Shown: piece after piece, positions 44,701 to 56,409 of the stretch
Layout of the letters: every line of letters begins with the position of its first letter
Position numbering within the stretch: position 1 is the first letter of the stretch
Source of the DNA: Simmondsia chinensis
Lineage: Eukaryota > Streptophyta > Magnoliopsida > Caryophyllales > Simmondsiaceae
Assembly (NCBI GenBank): GCA_018398585.1
Contig: JAGTTD010000001.1
Coordinates: 34,797,938 to 34,861,937, forward strand
Direction: 5' to 3'
Length of the DNA: 64,000 nt
Notes under the pieces: generated by a model
Databases searched by the model: none
What the model was told of the DNA's origin: nothing
Seen by the model: only the letters and a program-made list of their open reading frames with translations
Made by a program: the position numbers and the translations under genes

Positions 44701-45179
44701 GAGCACCTACCTTGTCGAAGTATCGAGCGCTTGTAAGATACCATGGCGATGCTTTCATACGCATCTCTGGCAATGGTTGGGCAATTAGTGCTACAACAAT
44801 TAGATTGAGACAATTCCACAGACGAGAAGAAAGTAAGAGGCCGGCTAAAGAAGAATTGGATGGAAACCCACCAACGCCCCTGTAAGCAAATGCAAACAAC
44901 CCTATATTACAGATGGGAAGAGGGGACAAGGCCGGCCATAAATGAAGAGAAAATAAAATAAAAGAAGAGAAAGATGAAGACAATTCGACACGACCACGCC
45001 TACCTTAGCCTAATTGTAGAGATGGCCTTAGAGAGAGCTCAGGGAAGGGATAGTCTTGGGGTAAAAGATTTAGCAGTATAGGAACTTTGGGCACTCGTAA
45101 GCTAGGCTAGTACCACGGTGATGCTTAGATGCTCATTTGTAGATGCATAGTACAGGCATAAGTAGGTCGCTAAGTGTTC
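44701..45179 (+). other. RTE 3' region with a second, decayed copy of its C-terminal coding part
   Basis: 44820-45070 repeats in degraded form the segment at 44500-44700: ggccggctaaagaagaattgg matches ggccaaagaagagttgg, and gagatggccttagagagagc matches gagatggccctggatagacc. It suggests a partial duplication after the ORF. Confidence 0.6.
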
Positions 45180-45590
45180 CTAGAGAAGCGATGAGATGGC
45201 ATTCTCTGGGATCGCCTTTAGACATGTGTTATGAATCCCGCGAAGAGTGTACTCCTGACTCGTCAAGTAGAATTTCATAGCCAAAGCGTCGAAGTTCCAA
45301 CGAACCTCCCCTAGAGTATGGAGCCATTGGATCCCTAAGATCATGTCACAACCTGCTAGAAGGATTAATAGCACATCCGAAGAGAAATAGGCATTCTGAA
45401 GGGCCAGTGGAATCCGTGGCACATACACACACGTGAAATCTATTTACCATCAACTATGGTGACGGGTGGCTGGTGGTCAATGTCAATCAAGCAGCCAAAG
45501 CTCCAACCTAGATGAACGTCAATAAAATTGTGGGTACTCCCACTATCAACAAGAATACTGAAGGGCCTCTTACCTTGGGGGTAGTGCCAT
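45180..45590 (-). pseudogene. Gypsy aspartic protease fragment within the RTE 3' region
   Basis: On the minus strand, VDSGSTHNFIDVHLG (~45555-45510; D-S-G active site) is followed by a linker and, at 45428-45180, by YVPRIPLALQNAYFSSDVLL and CDMILGIQWLHTLGEVRW, the conserved end of the Gypsy protease region. No LTRs are near. It belongs to a different Gypsy lineage from the one at 2453. How it came to lie here is unknown. Confidence 0.75.
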
Positions 45591-45949
45591 TCGCTACCAT
45601 TACTTACTTTCTCCTGTCCCTATCTCACTCCCTCTCTCGCTTGCTCTCTCTCTCTCGCCCCTCTCCCCTCCCAGATGCACTACTACTTCTATATGTTTGC
45701 ATTGTCGCACATGTTAGGTCTTCCCATTACTTGCTTGTTTGCTTTTTACCTCTAGCTATAGCTACTAATGCACCATGTGTACTCGCTTACATGCTTACAT
45801 GATTGTCTGCTCATATGCTACATGTTCACATACTTACATGACTTACATGCCTTGCATGATCTCTATGCCATTCATCCGTGCTATACAGGCCCTTGCATGC
45901 TCATACTCTTTAGAGAGGCTCTATACAACCTAGTAACTTATCAACTATC

Positions 45950-46082
45950 AGGTTGGGGGTCCTTGAAAATAGTCTCTCATCAAGGTCTCACTCTAATGGG
46001 GCAAGGCTACGTACATCCTACCCCTCCCAGACCCTGCTAAAACGAGAGCCTTTGAGGCACTGGACTTCTTGTTATTGTTGTT
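45950..46082 (+). repeat. 3' tail of the RTE LINE, shared with the SINEs
   Basis: ggttgggggtccttgaaaat, ggggcaaggctacgtacatc, cccagaccctgc, gcctttgaggcactgg, then a TTG-rich end. Collinear with the ends at 26842-26965, 35320-35450 and the SINEs. Confidence 0.88.
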
Positions 46083-47775
46083 GGGTAGTGTCACAATTGT
46101 TCATGAGGCTTTAGATCTCTTTGCTATTCTTTTAGGGCTTTCCTCGAACATAGCAAAGAGTACAGTTTTTCTAATAGGAGTTGATTCTGCAGATCAGAGG
46201 GATATTGTTGGCACTTTGGGATTCAGTCTTAGACAATGCCCAGTACGACATTTGGGTGTGCCACTCATTACTTCTCAGCTGTAGTATGTAGACTGCAAGC
46301 TGCTTCTGGTTCGCATCCTCTCCCATATTCGGTTATGGACCTCTCATTCTCTATCTCACGCTGGCTGCCTGTAGCTCATCCAGTTAGTCCTATTTGTTAT
46401 TCAGGTCTACTGGTCATCGGTCTTCATATTCTCGAAGACGATGATCAGAAAGATCGAGTCAATTTTAGCAACTTTTCTCCAGTGTGGCTCTTCGCTGACC
46501 CTGGGGGGGAGGGAAGGTAGCTTGGAGGCATCTGTGTTATCTTAGACGGGAGGGTGGTCTAGGACTTCATCATCTCATTGAGTGGAACCAACCTTCGATT
46601 ATAAAGCAAATCTAGTTTCTTTTTTTTGACCCTTATTTGCTCTGGCCACTTTGGGTTTATCTGAACTACCTTCGAGGAAGGAGCTTATGGACAATTCGGG
46701 GGAGGAGTTTTGTATCATAGTGCTAGCGTCAGATTCTATCAGTCCGTTGCCTCTGGTCTAGTGCGATCTATCACCTCATTGGCGTTGGCCTTGATACTAC
46801 CCTATGGACTGATTATTGGCTTCCGTATAGCTGTTTTTCGGAGTGCTTCCCTGCTCGACTGCTCACCTCTTCTGGGCTTCTGTGGGATTCTCGGGTCTCA
46901 GCCATTATTGAGGGTGATCGGTGGAGATTTTCCTCAGGGTTTCTTGGAGGTTTGACCCATATAGGATATAATTGACTTTAGCCCTCAGACTGGTGTGGCG
47001 GACTCCATCAGGTGGCTGGGCAACCCTTCGGCGAAATTCACCATTAAAGCTGCTTGGGAGATTTGTAGAGTAGGTGGGAGGTGGACCTTATTCATCACCT
47101 TCTATGGTTTTAGATGCACATTCCGAGGAACTCATTTCTTCTATGGCCCTCTTCTCGGATGCGGCTTTGGACTTGAGACTGGCTTCTGCGATTTAGAGCG
47201 TAGGGAGTTAAGAGTGTTTGTGTTCTCTGTCGCCTTGTTGATGCGTCTCATGAGCATATTTTCTTCGCTTGTGCCTTTTCTGCATCAGTCCGGGCTTCCA
47301 TCATTCCGAGTACATGTATGGCTTGGCCTGCCCTTCCTTGGGATGATCTCGTTACTTGGGCTGCTCAGCACCTCAAGGGGTGAGAGGTTGGCAGTATTAT
47401 AGCTCGACTCTACCTCTTGGTGACCGTGTATACTCTCTAGTACGAGCGCAACCTTCGGGTGCAGCTTTCTCAATCTAGATTAGTTGCTGCTGTGAGAGAG
47501 GAGATTACGGGGTCTGGTCAGGAGCCGCTTACTTGCAGCTCCTTCATTCAAAGGAGCTCACCACCATGTGTCCTTGCTTCGAAAATAGGGACTTGGGTCT
47601 TAGTTCTTCTTTGTTTCCCTTAGTTTCTGCTTTGCTTGCTTCTTGTATGGACTATGTATGAACTATGTTTTGACGTTGTTTCATCATTGTAGGCTTCGGT
47701 CGTGTCCTATGGTACGCCCCTTGTAGCTATATTTCTTTAAGCTATATATTTCACTGACTTACCACGTAAAAAATT
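46083..47775 (+). pseudogene. L1 ORF2 second part (RT end, C-terminal domain) and 3' end
   Basis: SVTIVHEALDLFAILLGLSS at 46089 resumes the RT after the F-V-D-D block. CPVRHLGVPLITSQL (~46240) is the L1 block YLG.PL. IRWLGNPSAKFTIKAAWEIC (~47010) is the zf-RVT-type block near the C-terminus. A decayed 3' UTR follows. Confidence 0.78.
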
Positions 47776-48069
47776 GTGTCTCTACTCAAGACACACATCA
47801 AACTTTATAAATAGCCACCATTGTTATTTTGCAAAGCACTTGAAAAATACATTCTCCTCTTTGCTTAAACTCTTGGCCATCTTTCCTCTTTACGCTCCTA
47901 TTCTCACTTTGTATTTGGGTTTTATTATATCTCTGAGACTATTTCGGTATTAATGAAGTAAGTCTTAAGGCAAGTGGATCACTACACGCCTTGGAACCGG
48001 TGATTGAAATTGATACCTATTTCGTATTTTCCTAACTGTTTTTGTGTGATTTACCCTTATGTTCTAACA
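47776..48069 (+). repeat. 5' LTR of Copia C, right part
   Basis: TATA box TATAAATA at 47806-47813 with transcript leader sequence after it. Collinear with 52768-53054. Ends gttctaaca. Confidence 0.88.
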
Positions 48070-48097
48070 ATCTTAAGACTTATTTTCTATTTTGAAA

Positions 48098-48880
48098 ATG
48101 GCTTCTTCTTTGCGAGAGATGACTGTGAATTTTGTAAAACTCGACCGATTTGATAGTAGAAATTTCCGTCGTTGGCAAAAAAAGATGCATTTTTAATTAC
48201 TTCTTTGAATGTGGTGTATGTCCTGAATACACCAATCCCTGATCCTCCATCTGATGATGAAACTCTGTCCGAGCAACGTGCAAGACTCAAGTGGGAGAAT
48301 GATGACTACATTTGTAGGGGCCATATCCTTAATGGTGTGACAGATACTCTGTTCGATATCTATTCTAACACAACTATCGCCAAAGAATTGTGGGACGCTC
48401 TGGAAACGAGGTACATGGCGGAAGATGCTACAAGTAAGAAATTTCTTGTTAGTCAATTCAATAATTATAAAATGGTTGATAATCGTTTTATTATGGAGCA
48501 AATCCATGAGATCAAAAAATTTTAAACCACTTTAAGCAACATAACATGAACATGGATGATACCATTATTGTTTCTTCCTTGATAGACAAACTTCCTCCTT
48601 CTTGGAAAGATATTAAAAAGGGACTTAAACATAAAAAGGAAGATTTGTCTGTCGGGGAATTGGCTATCCATCTCTGTATTGAGGAGGTTTACAGGTTGCA
48701 GGATGAGAATAAGGATCGTCCCGGAGACATGGGAAAAATTAATGTTTTGGAAGAAGGCCAATTGGGTAAAGGACCAAAACGAACCAAATACTTCTCAAAG
48801 AAACGTGATAGCAAGAGGCACAAGCCTGTTTGTTAGGACTGTCACAATCCCGGTCACATGAAAAAGGACTGTTTCCACCT
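48098..48880 (+). pseudogene. Copia C gag remnant
   Basis: ATG at 48098 starts ASSLREMTVNFVKLDRF and RNFRRWQKK. A run of seven A near 48178-48184 marks a frameshift, then the frame at 48186 continues HFLITSLNVVYVLNTPIP, ELWDALETRYMAEDA, KFLVSQFNNYKMVD. A stop follows IKKF at 48522, then NMNMDDTIIVSSLIDKLPPSW and the knuckle DCHNPGHMKKDC (~48838-48873, after a TAG). The first Cys of the knuckle adjoins the stop. Confidence 0.85.
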
Positions 48881-49290
48881 CAGAATAAAAGGGGCAAGGG
48901 GTTGGGTAATCGCAATGATAATTTGAAAAATAATTTTGTGGTGATGATTTATGAGATCAATCTCATTCAAGACGATGAGTTTTGCTGGGTTGACTCGGGG
49001 GCTACAAAGTATGTTTGTAAAGATAGGGGATTCTTTAAAACATTTGAGCCCATCGATGATGGGCCAGTTTTATTTATAGGAAATGGTGCAACCATATCCG
49101 TTAAGGGTAAGGGAAAAATTGATTTGACTTTTACATCGGGAAAAACAATTACCTTACCGATGTATGTTTTGCACCGGACGTTAAAGGGAATCTTGTATTT
49201 GGTAGCATTCTGAATAGGTTCGGAATTAAGTTGGTCTCTGATGCTGACAAGTTCATCCTATCAAAGGGTGGTGCCTTTGTGGGAAATGTA
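48880..49290 (+). pseudogene. Copia C protease remnant
   Basis: FCWVDSGATKYVCKDRGFF at ~48980 contains D-S-G. VLFIGNGATISVKGKGKIDL follows. The end (SGKTITLPMYVLH) shifts frame before the GNLVFGSILN-like block at ~49190. Confidence 0.85.
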
Positions 49291-49291
49291 G

Positions 49292-50200
49292 TTGTATGAA
49301 GGAATGTTTAAATTAAATGCGAATAAAATGGTTAATTCAGTGTATATGCTTGACTTTTCTTGTTTTTGGCGTCAAAGACTTGGACATGTTAATTTTCGTA
49401 GAATGCAAGATATGGCTAACTCGGACTTAATTCCACATTTTAACAAGGTTAATGATAAATGTAAAATTTGTATGGTCACGAAAATATCAAGATTACCATT
49501 TCCTTCAATGCAAAGGAATACGAGTCTGCTTGATTTAATACATAGTAATTTATGTGACTTTAAAAGTACCCCCTACACTAGGAGGAAAGAGATACTTTAT
49601 CACTTCTATTGATGATTGTTCAAGATATTGCTGTGTATTTCTTTTGAACTTTAAAGATGAATCAATGGATAAGTTTAAAGCATATAAGGCTGAATCCGAA
49701 TTACATTGTGAAACATTCCCGAAACACTTGAGAACTGATCATGGTGATGAGTATTATGATCCTAAATACTTTGAAACCACGGGTATAATACATGAAGTCA
49801 TGGCACCTTCTATGCCACAAAAAAATGGCGTGGTTGAGGAGAAAAATTGGACTTTAACTGAGATGGTAAATGCCATGTTATCATATTCCGGGCTTAGTGA
49901 TGGTTTTTGGGGTGAGGCTCTGCTTACAGCTTGTCATATTTTAAACCGACTTCCTAATAAGAATAGTAAAATAACCCCATATGAACAATGGAACAAACGA
50001 GCACCTAACTTGAGTTACTTCAAGATTTGGGGGTGTAGGACAATTGTCGACAAGCCTCGGAAAATAAAAGGAAAAAAAATTAGGTGAAAGAGGAATTGAA
50101 TATATTTTTGTTGAATTGAATATATTTTTGTTGGCTATGCAGAGCATAGTAAGGCTTATGGTATTTATATTAATCAACCAAATGACTACATAAATGTTAA
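49292..50200 (+). pseudogene. Copia C integrase remnant
   Basis: FWRQRLGHVNFRRMQDMA and CKICMVTKISRLPFP form the GAG-pre-integrase/zinc part. The core has IHSNLCDFK, where the first catalytic Asp is Asn; LRTDHGDEYYD, second Asp present; and NGVVEEKNWTLTEMVNAML, Glu present. DGFWGEALLTACHILNRLPN and PYEQWNKRAPNLSYFKIWGC follow. A frameshift occurs at ~49590 and a short duplication (gaattgaatatatttttgtt) lies at ~50094-50133. Confidence 0.87.
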
Positions 50201-50208
50201 CACGATAA

Positions 50209-51490
50209 TTGAATCAAGAGATGCCATTTTTGATGGAAAAACATTTTAGTTCAACTCCTAGACTGAAAGAAAATATTTCGGTAGACAATGGCATGCCTTT
50301 GATGAATGATGAAAATCATGAGGTGAGGGAGGAAATTCCTAAAAACGCTCTAGAACTTAAAAGAAGTAAAACAATGAGGAAAAAGAAATCTTTCGGACCC
50401 AATTTTTATACATATCTAGTGGAAGCAACTAGAGATGATGTGGAGTGTCAAACTCCATATTGTTGTGTCATAGAGTCGGATGCCTTTTAGAAATAGCCGA
50501 TAGATGATAAAATGGATTCCATAATGGGGAACAAAACTCGGATTCTCGTGGATCTTCCACGAGGGAATAATCCCATTAGGTATAAGTGGATTTTCAAGAA
50601 GAAAATGAAGGTCGATAGAACTATTGACAAATTCAAAGTCCGGTTAGTGGTTAAAGGGTTTACCCAAAGACAAGGGATATACTTCTTTGATACTTATGCC
50701 CCGATGGCAAGAATATCCGCCATTTAGAATATTGATTGCTCTAGCCTCTATCTATAAATTAAAGCCTCACCAAATGGATGTTAAAACAGCTTTCTTAAAT
50801 GGTGACTTGGAAGAAGAGTTGTATATGGAACAACAGGAAGGATTTATTGTTCCGGGCCAAGATAAAAAAGTATATAAACTCATACTTTCTCTGTACGGAC
50901 TAAAACATGCCCCTAAACAGTTGCACAAAAAAGTCGATCAAGTTATTTTAAATAATGGATTCAAGATTAACAAATCGGATAAATGTGTCTATAGCAAGTT
51001 CAATAATGATAAATGAGTGATAATTTGCTTGTATGCCGATGATATGTTAATATTTGGTATTGATATGAAGCAAATATATAATACTTAACAATTTCTCTCT
51101 AATGATTTTGCTATGGAAAACATGGTTGAGGCTGAGGTTATCCTTGGTATTAGAATAGTAAGGAATGGTGATACAATTTCCTTAACTCAATCTCATTACA
51201 TTGAAAAGATGTGGAAAAAGTTTGAAACGTATGATTGTGCTCCTAGCTCCACACTAATGGATCGAAATTTAAAGTTTATACCAAATGATGGTACCCCAAT
51301 GGAACAACTATGGTATGCTAGAGTCATAAGTTGTCGTATGCACGCTATGACTTGTACAAGGCCTGATATAGCCTTCGCAATATCCTCTTACTTTAGAAGG
51401 ATACTCGAATGCCAGTTGCATCTCCAATTTAGAGGATTACGCTTTATAAGCAAATGGGTATTCTTAATTGGTAGTGGTGCTATTTCTTAG
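50209..51490 (+). pseudogene. Copia C reverse transcriptase remnant
   Basis: Linker at 50209-50490, then RT: RYKWIFKKKMKVDRTIDKFK, LVVKGFTQRQGIYFFDTYAP, PHQMDVKTAFLNGDLEEELY, LYGLKHAPKQLHKK, and CLYADDMLIFGID at ~51030 with the catalytic Y-A-D-D intact but after a tga at 51015. GTPMEQLWYARVISC and TRPDIAFAISSYFR follow. Frame changes near 50700 and stops at 51016 and 51087 inactivate it. Confidence 0.9.
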
Positions 51491-51805
51491 GGTTCCAAGA
51501 AACAGACCTGTATAACTGATTCCACCATGGCAATGGAGTTCATCGCTCTAGCTTCCGCGGAAAAAGTAGCGGAATGGTTAAAGGATCTCTTGTAGGAGAT
51601 TCCTTTGTGGCTTAAGCCAATCTCACCGATTTTTATCCATTGTAATAATCAAGCTATGCTTGCAAAAGCGTATAGTGAGGTGTATAATGGGAAGTCCAAA
51701 CATGTTGGTGCAAGGCACAGTTATGTGAGACAACTCATCAAGAATAGGGTAATCACCCTAAACTTTGTGAGAACATGTCAAAATGTAGTAGATTTGTGTA
51801 TGTAA
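51490..51805 (+). pseudogene. Copia C RNase H remnant
   Basis: SKKQTCITDSTMAMEFIALA and then, after a stop at 51594, a PIFIHCNNQAMLAKAYSEVYN segment and KHVGARHSYVRQLIKNRVI. These are the usual C-terminal blocks (S-T-x-A-E-F/Y, D/N-NQ-A, KSKH-I-x-RH). Confidence 0.85.
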
Positions 51806-52420
51806 AGTCTTGATAGAGGCTTGATCTTGAGCACAACGAAAGGGATGGGGCTTAAACCTGTCAATTTTAGTCACGTATAATGGACCCTCAACTGAACGTT
51901 TGGTACAGTGCTAGGTCCTGCATTCAATGATAGAATTCCATCATCCGTGTGATTGCAAGCCCTAAGGGTAAATTCCATCTCGGGTGTAGTGCTTGGTAAC
52001 CTGTGACAAAAAGGAAAAAGAGGATGAGCACAAGCTCTTAATGGACCCGAGCTAATAATTGAATGTCGTCTTGTAGGGACATGATCAATGGAGTTCACCA
52101 CTTTAAGAAGTGTTTTAATGACAAGGGATTGACTCTGTTATGTTCATAAAAGGTATGGGACACAAGGCCTTAAACGTGTCAATCAAAGTTGAGGTGTGTT
52201 GTAGGGAGTAAGTCTTGTGTGTGGAGACATGCCTGATTAGTCAAATGGACTCGAATGGTTTAAAACTTAGTCTACCATTTTGCTCCTATTAATTGTGACG
52301 TGTCTTCACTAAATGAGGGTTTAATCGGAAGACACTCTCATTTATGCATAAAGACTTCCTTTATACCGAGATATTGTAATTATGTATGACAACGTATGAA
52401 TTTTGAAAATGGTGGGAGAC
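51806..52420 (+). other. Copia C 3' untranslated region
   Basis: 615 bp without coding potential between RNase H and the 3' LTR. It ends in the purine tract ggtgggaga at 52411. Confidence 0.6.
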
Positions 52421-53054
52421 TGTTGATGTATTTTCAAAATAAAGTACTTAATAAAGTGTTTCAGTTTTGTATATAATGTATTTGATTTGATTATAGTGTG
52501 CGTCGATACATATTATGTGTGTGTCGACGCACAATCTTGCAAAAAACATACTTGAGAAGATGAGGGTCGACACAGATTTCGTGTTCAACACCAAATCTTA
52601 CAAAACCTAGGAACTGGGTCTGTGTGTCGACACACAGCCGTCACTCAGTTTGACACACAGGCAATTATGGCCTTTACCTTACGTGGTTTTTTGTGGATTT
52701 TTTAGAAATTAATTTGATAATTTTAAAGGGATGTGTCCCTTATTTGAAGATAAGTATGGATGATGTGTCTCTTCCCAAGAGACACATCAAACTCTATAAA
52801 TAGCCACCATTGTTATTTTGCAAAGTACTTGAAAAAATACATTCTCTCCTTTGTTTAAACCCTCATTCATCTTTCCTCTCTACACTCCTCCCCTCAGTTT
52901 GTATTGGGGTTTCATTGTATCTCTTAGACTATTTCGGTATTAATGAAGTAACTCTTAAGGAAAATGGTTCGTTACATGCCTACCAGTGATTGAAATTGAT
53001 ACATGTTTCATATTCCCCTAACTGTTTTGTGTGATTTACCTTTGTGTTCTAACA
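52421..53054 (+). repeat. 3' LTR of Copia C
   Basis: 634 bp. Contains several tgtgtcgac/gtcgacaca words at 52498-52640 and TATA box TATAAATA at 52796-52803. An imperfect inverted gtgtctctt..aagagacac lies just upstream of the TATA box (52766-52784). Confidence 0.9.
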
Positions 53055-53535
53055 AATTTCAATACTATTTGAAAAATCAAAATTTGGGTTTTGAGTATGA
53101 AACTAAAAGACTAAAGTAATGAAAACAGTGAATTAAAAGGGGATAGTATAAAGGCATAAAATTTCACCTAATTGATCCAATATGACTTCTTATTCTTGGT
53201 ATTCAAGATGACTATTCATGTCAATGTTTGAGAACCCTATTATACTTTGAGAAATATTTAGCCTACTCTTCTACTTATTAACCCATCAATCTTTAGCATG
53301 AATTTAAATAAGACAATAGTCATGAAGACCTATGGTTTTCACATCTAAGTTCACATAAATCTCTTTAACCTATCTCTAGTGTTCGCTTAATTTATGGTGT
53401 TTTTTAATTTAGCAATCACCATGAATCTTATCTTGGACTCATTATGAATCATTAAAAATTTTGAATGGTGATCAAGCACTTAAAAAGCAAGAAGAACAAT
53501 AATAAACACTTCAAAAATAGAGTAACAAAAACATA

Positions 53536-53697
53536 AAAAAGGAACATATCCAGTGCCTCAAGGGCGCCCGCCTACGCAGGGTCTGGGGGGGCTGATGTAC
53601 GCAGCTTTCCCCCTTCAGGGTGTTAACCTGAAAAGAGACTGTTTCCCAGTGCTCCCAACCTGAGGGTGAGGACTTCCTAAGAGGTCACCCAACCTGA
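53536..53697 (-). mobile_element. 5S-headed SINE, third copy, minus strand
   Basis: Bounded by an exact 16-bp duplication gagtaacaaaaacata (53520-53535, 53698-53713). On the minus strand it starts in the 5S C-box region (gggtgacctcttaggaagtc), then the tail (gaaacagtctcttttcaggt, gaagggggaaagctgcg, taggcgggcgccc, gaggcactgg). The TTG end is replaced by a short A/T-rich stretch. The head-tail junction is the same type as in the 23900 copy. Confidence 0.9.
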
Positions 53698-56409
53698 GAG
53701 TAACAAAAACATAGAATACCTTAAATAGAGAAGAAAATATTATACAATTCAGGCTACATTATAGACTTAGTAAAAAAAGGTTAGTTCATGGCTAACTTAA
53801 TCACAAGCAAGACTAAAAACACAACCATTGAGAAAAAGGAGTAAAGAAAGCTACGACATAGAAGAAGAAACCACAATTCGAGCTTCAGCTTCGTGTGCCT
53901 TGGCTCGGTTGCTGGGATTGTTTATTAAATGAGTATCGAAACTACTAATTTCAACACCATTTGATAAATCAAAATTTGGGTTTTGCGTATGAAATTATAA
54001 GATTAAAGTAACGAAAATAGTGATTTAAAAAGGGATAGTTCAGATGAAAGACCAAGGCATCCAATTTCACCTTATTGATCCGATATGACTTGTTCTTGGT
54101 ATTCAATTTTATTTTCCATATCGATGGTCAAAAATCCTGTTGTACTACATCCTACTCTTTTATTTATTAACCCATCAATCGCTTGCATGAATTTAAATAA
54201 GAAAAGAGTCATGAGGAACTATGGTTTTTGCCTCTAAGATCACACAAATCACGTTAACCTATCTCTTACGTTGGCTCAATTTATGGTGTATATTAATTTA
54301 ACAATCATCATAAATGTCTTCTTGGACTTATTGTGAATTATTAGAAATTTTTAAGGGTGGCCAAGCACTTAAAAAGCATGAAGAACAATAATAGGCACTT
54401 CAACAATAAAGTAACAAAGCAGAGAATACCTTAAATAAAGAAGAACATATTTTACAATTTAGGCCATATTGAAGCCTTAGGTGAAAAAAAAAATAAAAAA
54501 TTCATGGCTAACTTAATTACGAGCAAAACTAATATCAAAGACATGAATTAGTGGGAAAAATGAGTAAAGAAGGCTAGGACATAAAAGACGAAACCCCAAA
54601 CCGAGCTTTTGCTTCATGTGCCCTGGCTCCATTGCCGGGATTGTTTATATAATGAATACTGAAACTACTAATTTCAATACTATTTTAAAAATTGAAATTT
54701 GGATATTGAGTAAGAAATAGAAAGACTAAAGTAATGAAAATAGTGATTTAAAAAGGGATAGTTCAGATTGAAAACCAAAGCACATGATTTCCCCTAATTA
54801 ATCTGATATGACTTCTTATTCACGGTATTCAAGTTGATTATCCATGCCAATCGTCGAAAATCCTATTTTAATATATATTCTCTCGAGAGCAATATTTAGC
54901 ATTCTTTTTTTTACTTATTAGCCCATCAATCTCTTGCACAAATTCAAATAAGATAAGAGTCATGAAGAACTATGGTTTTCACATCTAAGACCATACAAAT
55001 CGCGTTATCCTATCTCTAGTGTTAGCTAAATTTATGGTGTATATTATTTTAGTAATAACCACAAATCTCCTCTTGGACTCATTGGGAATCATTAGAAATT
55101 TTTAATGGTGATTAAGCATTCAAAAAGCATGAAGAACAATAATAAACACTTCAGCTTTAGAGTAACAAGATATAAAGTACCTTAAATAAGGAAGAAGCCA
55201 TTATACAATCTAGGCCATATCGTAGCTTTAGTTAAAAAAAAAAAAAAAGAATTAGTTCATTACTAACGTAATAACAAGCAAAACTAAAACCAAAGACATA
55301 AATTAGAGAGAAAAAGGAGTAAATAAAGCTAGTACATGAAAGAAGAAATCCAAAACTGAGATTCTGCTTTGTGTGCCTTGGTTCCATTGTCGGGATTTGA
55401 TGTGTTTTCTTTATTTTATCAAAATTTAATATTAAACCCTATCCACTAAACACATCTAAATTGAAGTGTAGAGCGAGAGGCCGTCAAACCATACGAACTA
55501 AGAGTACGTAAATTTATTCTATGACCTAAATTGATTTGAGGAAAATTATGGGATTTTGTGTTAATTAATCTAAAGAAATGACAATTAAACTAAGTATTCT
55601 ACTTCTAAAAGGGAAAAGTGTTTGAAATTGGAACCTAGGATTTTGAATCCATCATTAGCCAATTATTATTGCATTAACTCTTAAATTGGGATTATTGATT
55701 GTCACACGGTAGTTGTCTAGGCTACAAGCTTCAACCTACTAAGGTCATATTGTTAATATCGCATATTAACCCTATCTAACTAAAACATAAGGAAAATAGG
55801 CTCCACTTAACGTATTATTGATTATCCGTATTAATTCTATCTAACTAAAGCATAGGGAAGATAGGCTTTAATTAACAATTCGGTGAATACTATTACTTGA
55901 TTAATTAATCCTAATGCTACAAGCACAAAGAATTAATTTATAAATACCAACATCAACGATCAAAGGTTACAAACTCAAACATAATACTTCAAAGTATTTA
56001 TCTCAATCAAAAAATTCATGTAAAAAATTAAATTAACTCAAATAAAAGTAATACAAAAGTAAAAAGGCTAAGATTTCATCTAGCCCTAGAGAGCAAGTTA
56101 GCTCTTCATTAAAGATGAATCGGTGAAGGAGGAGATGAACGAATTCATGTCGGTCTCACACTAGTTTCACTCTCATTCCAATTTAACAAAAAAAAGAAAA
56201 ATAAAATAGAGTGAGAGAATTGGTGAGGCGGTGGCCTATTCTTCCAAACCCCAAAACCTAAAAAACGAAAAACAGGGCTGCGGTGCCGATTCCCCTCTCA
56301 ATTTAAATGATGCCCTGCTGTTAAACCCTACGGGATGACTGGTGTTGCTAGTTTGGGCTGACAATGGGAAGGACTGTTGCGCTGGGTCGGAACAGGACGC
56401 AAGAGGCGG

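Larger units (their letters stand above)
42461..46082 (+). mobile_element. RTE-clade LINE, nearly full RT, inserted in the L1
   Basis: Starts in the end of the endonuclease domain, so it is 5'-truncated. It contains a long RT frame, then ~1.4 kb of 3' sequence, and ends in the shared tail (45950-46082) with a TTG-rich tract. The L1 reading continues on either side. The target repeat is short and imperfect (gggtga at 42455, gggtag at 46083). Confidence 0.85.
39862..47775 (+). mobile_element. L1-type LINE, decayed, inside the Copia C LTR
   Basis: Flanked by gtgtctc (39855-39861, 47776-47782), a 7-bp duplication of the LTR sequence. It carries, in pieces, an endonuclease end, RT and the C-terminal zinc/RNase H-proximal region, with frequent stops. 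It ends in a short A-rich gtaaaaaatt. A hAT-like MITE (40600-41180) and an RTE LINE (42461-46082) interrupt it. Confidence 0.8.
39497..53054 (+). mobile_element. Ty1/Copia element C in the tandem array
   Basis: LTRs 39497-48069 (split by an L1) and 52421-53054. Ends TGTTGATGTATTTTC (5' copy mutated to TTTT) and GTGTTCTAACA. The target duplication is aattt (39492-39496, 53055-53059) within the monomer's ctactaatttcaata. All Copia domains are present in order (gag, protease, integrase, RT, RNase H), with frameshifts. Purine tract ggtgggaga precedes the 3' LTR. It is the most complete LTR element in the window. Confidence 0.9.

Noticed and set aside
45600..45940. Membrane-protein-like ORF in a CT-rich stretch
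   Set aside because: The Leu/Ser-rich text comes from a (CT)n-rich run in the RTE 3' untranslated region.
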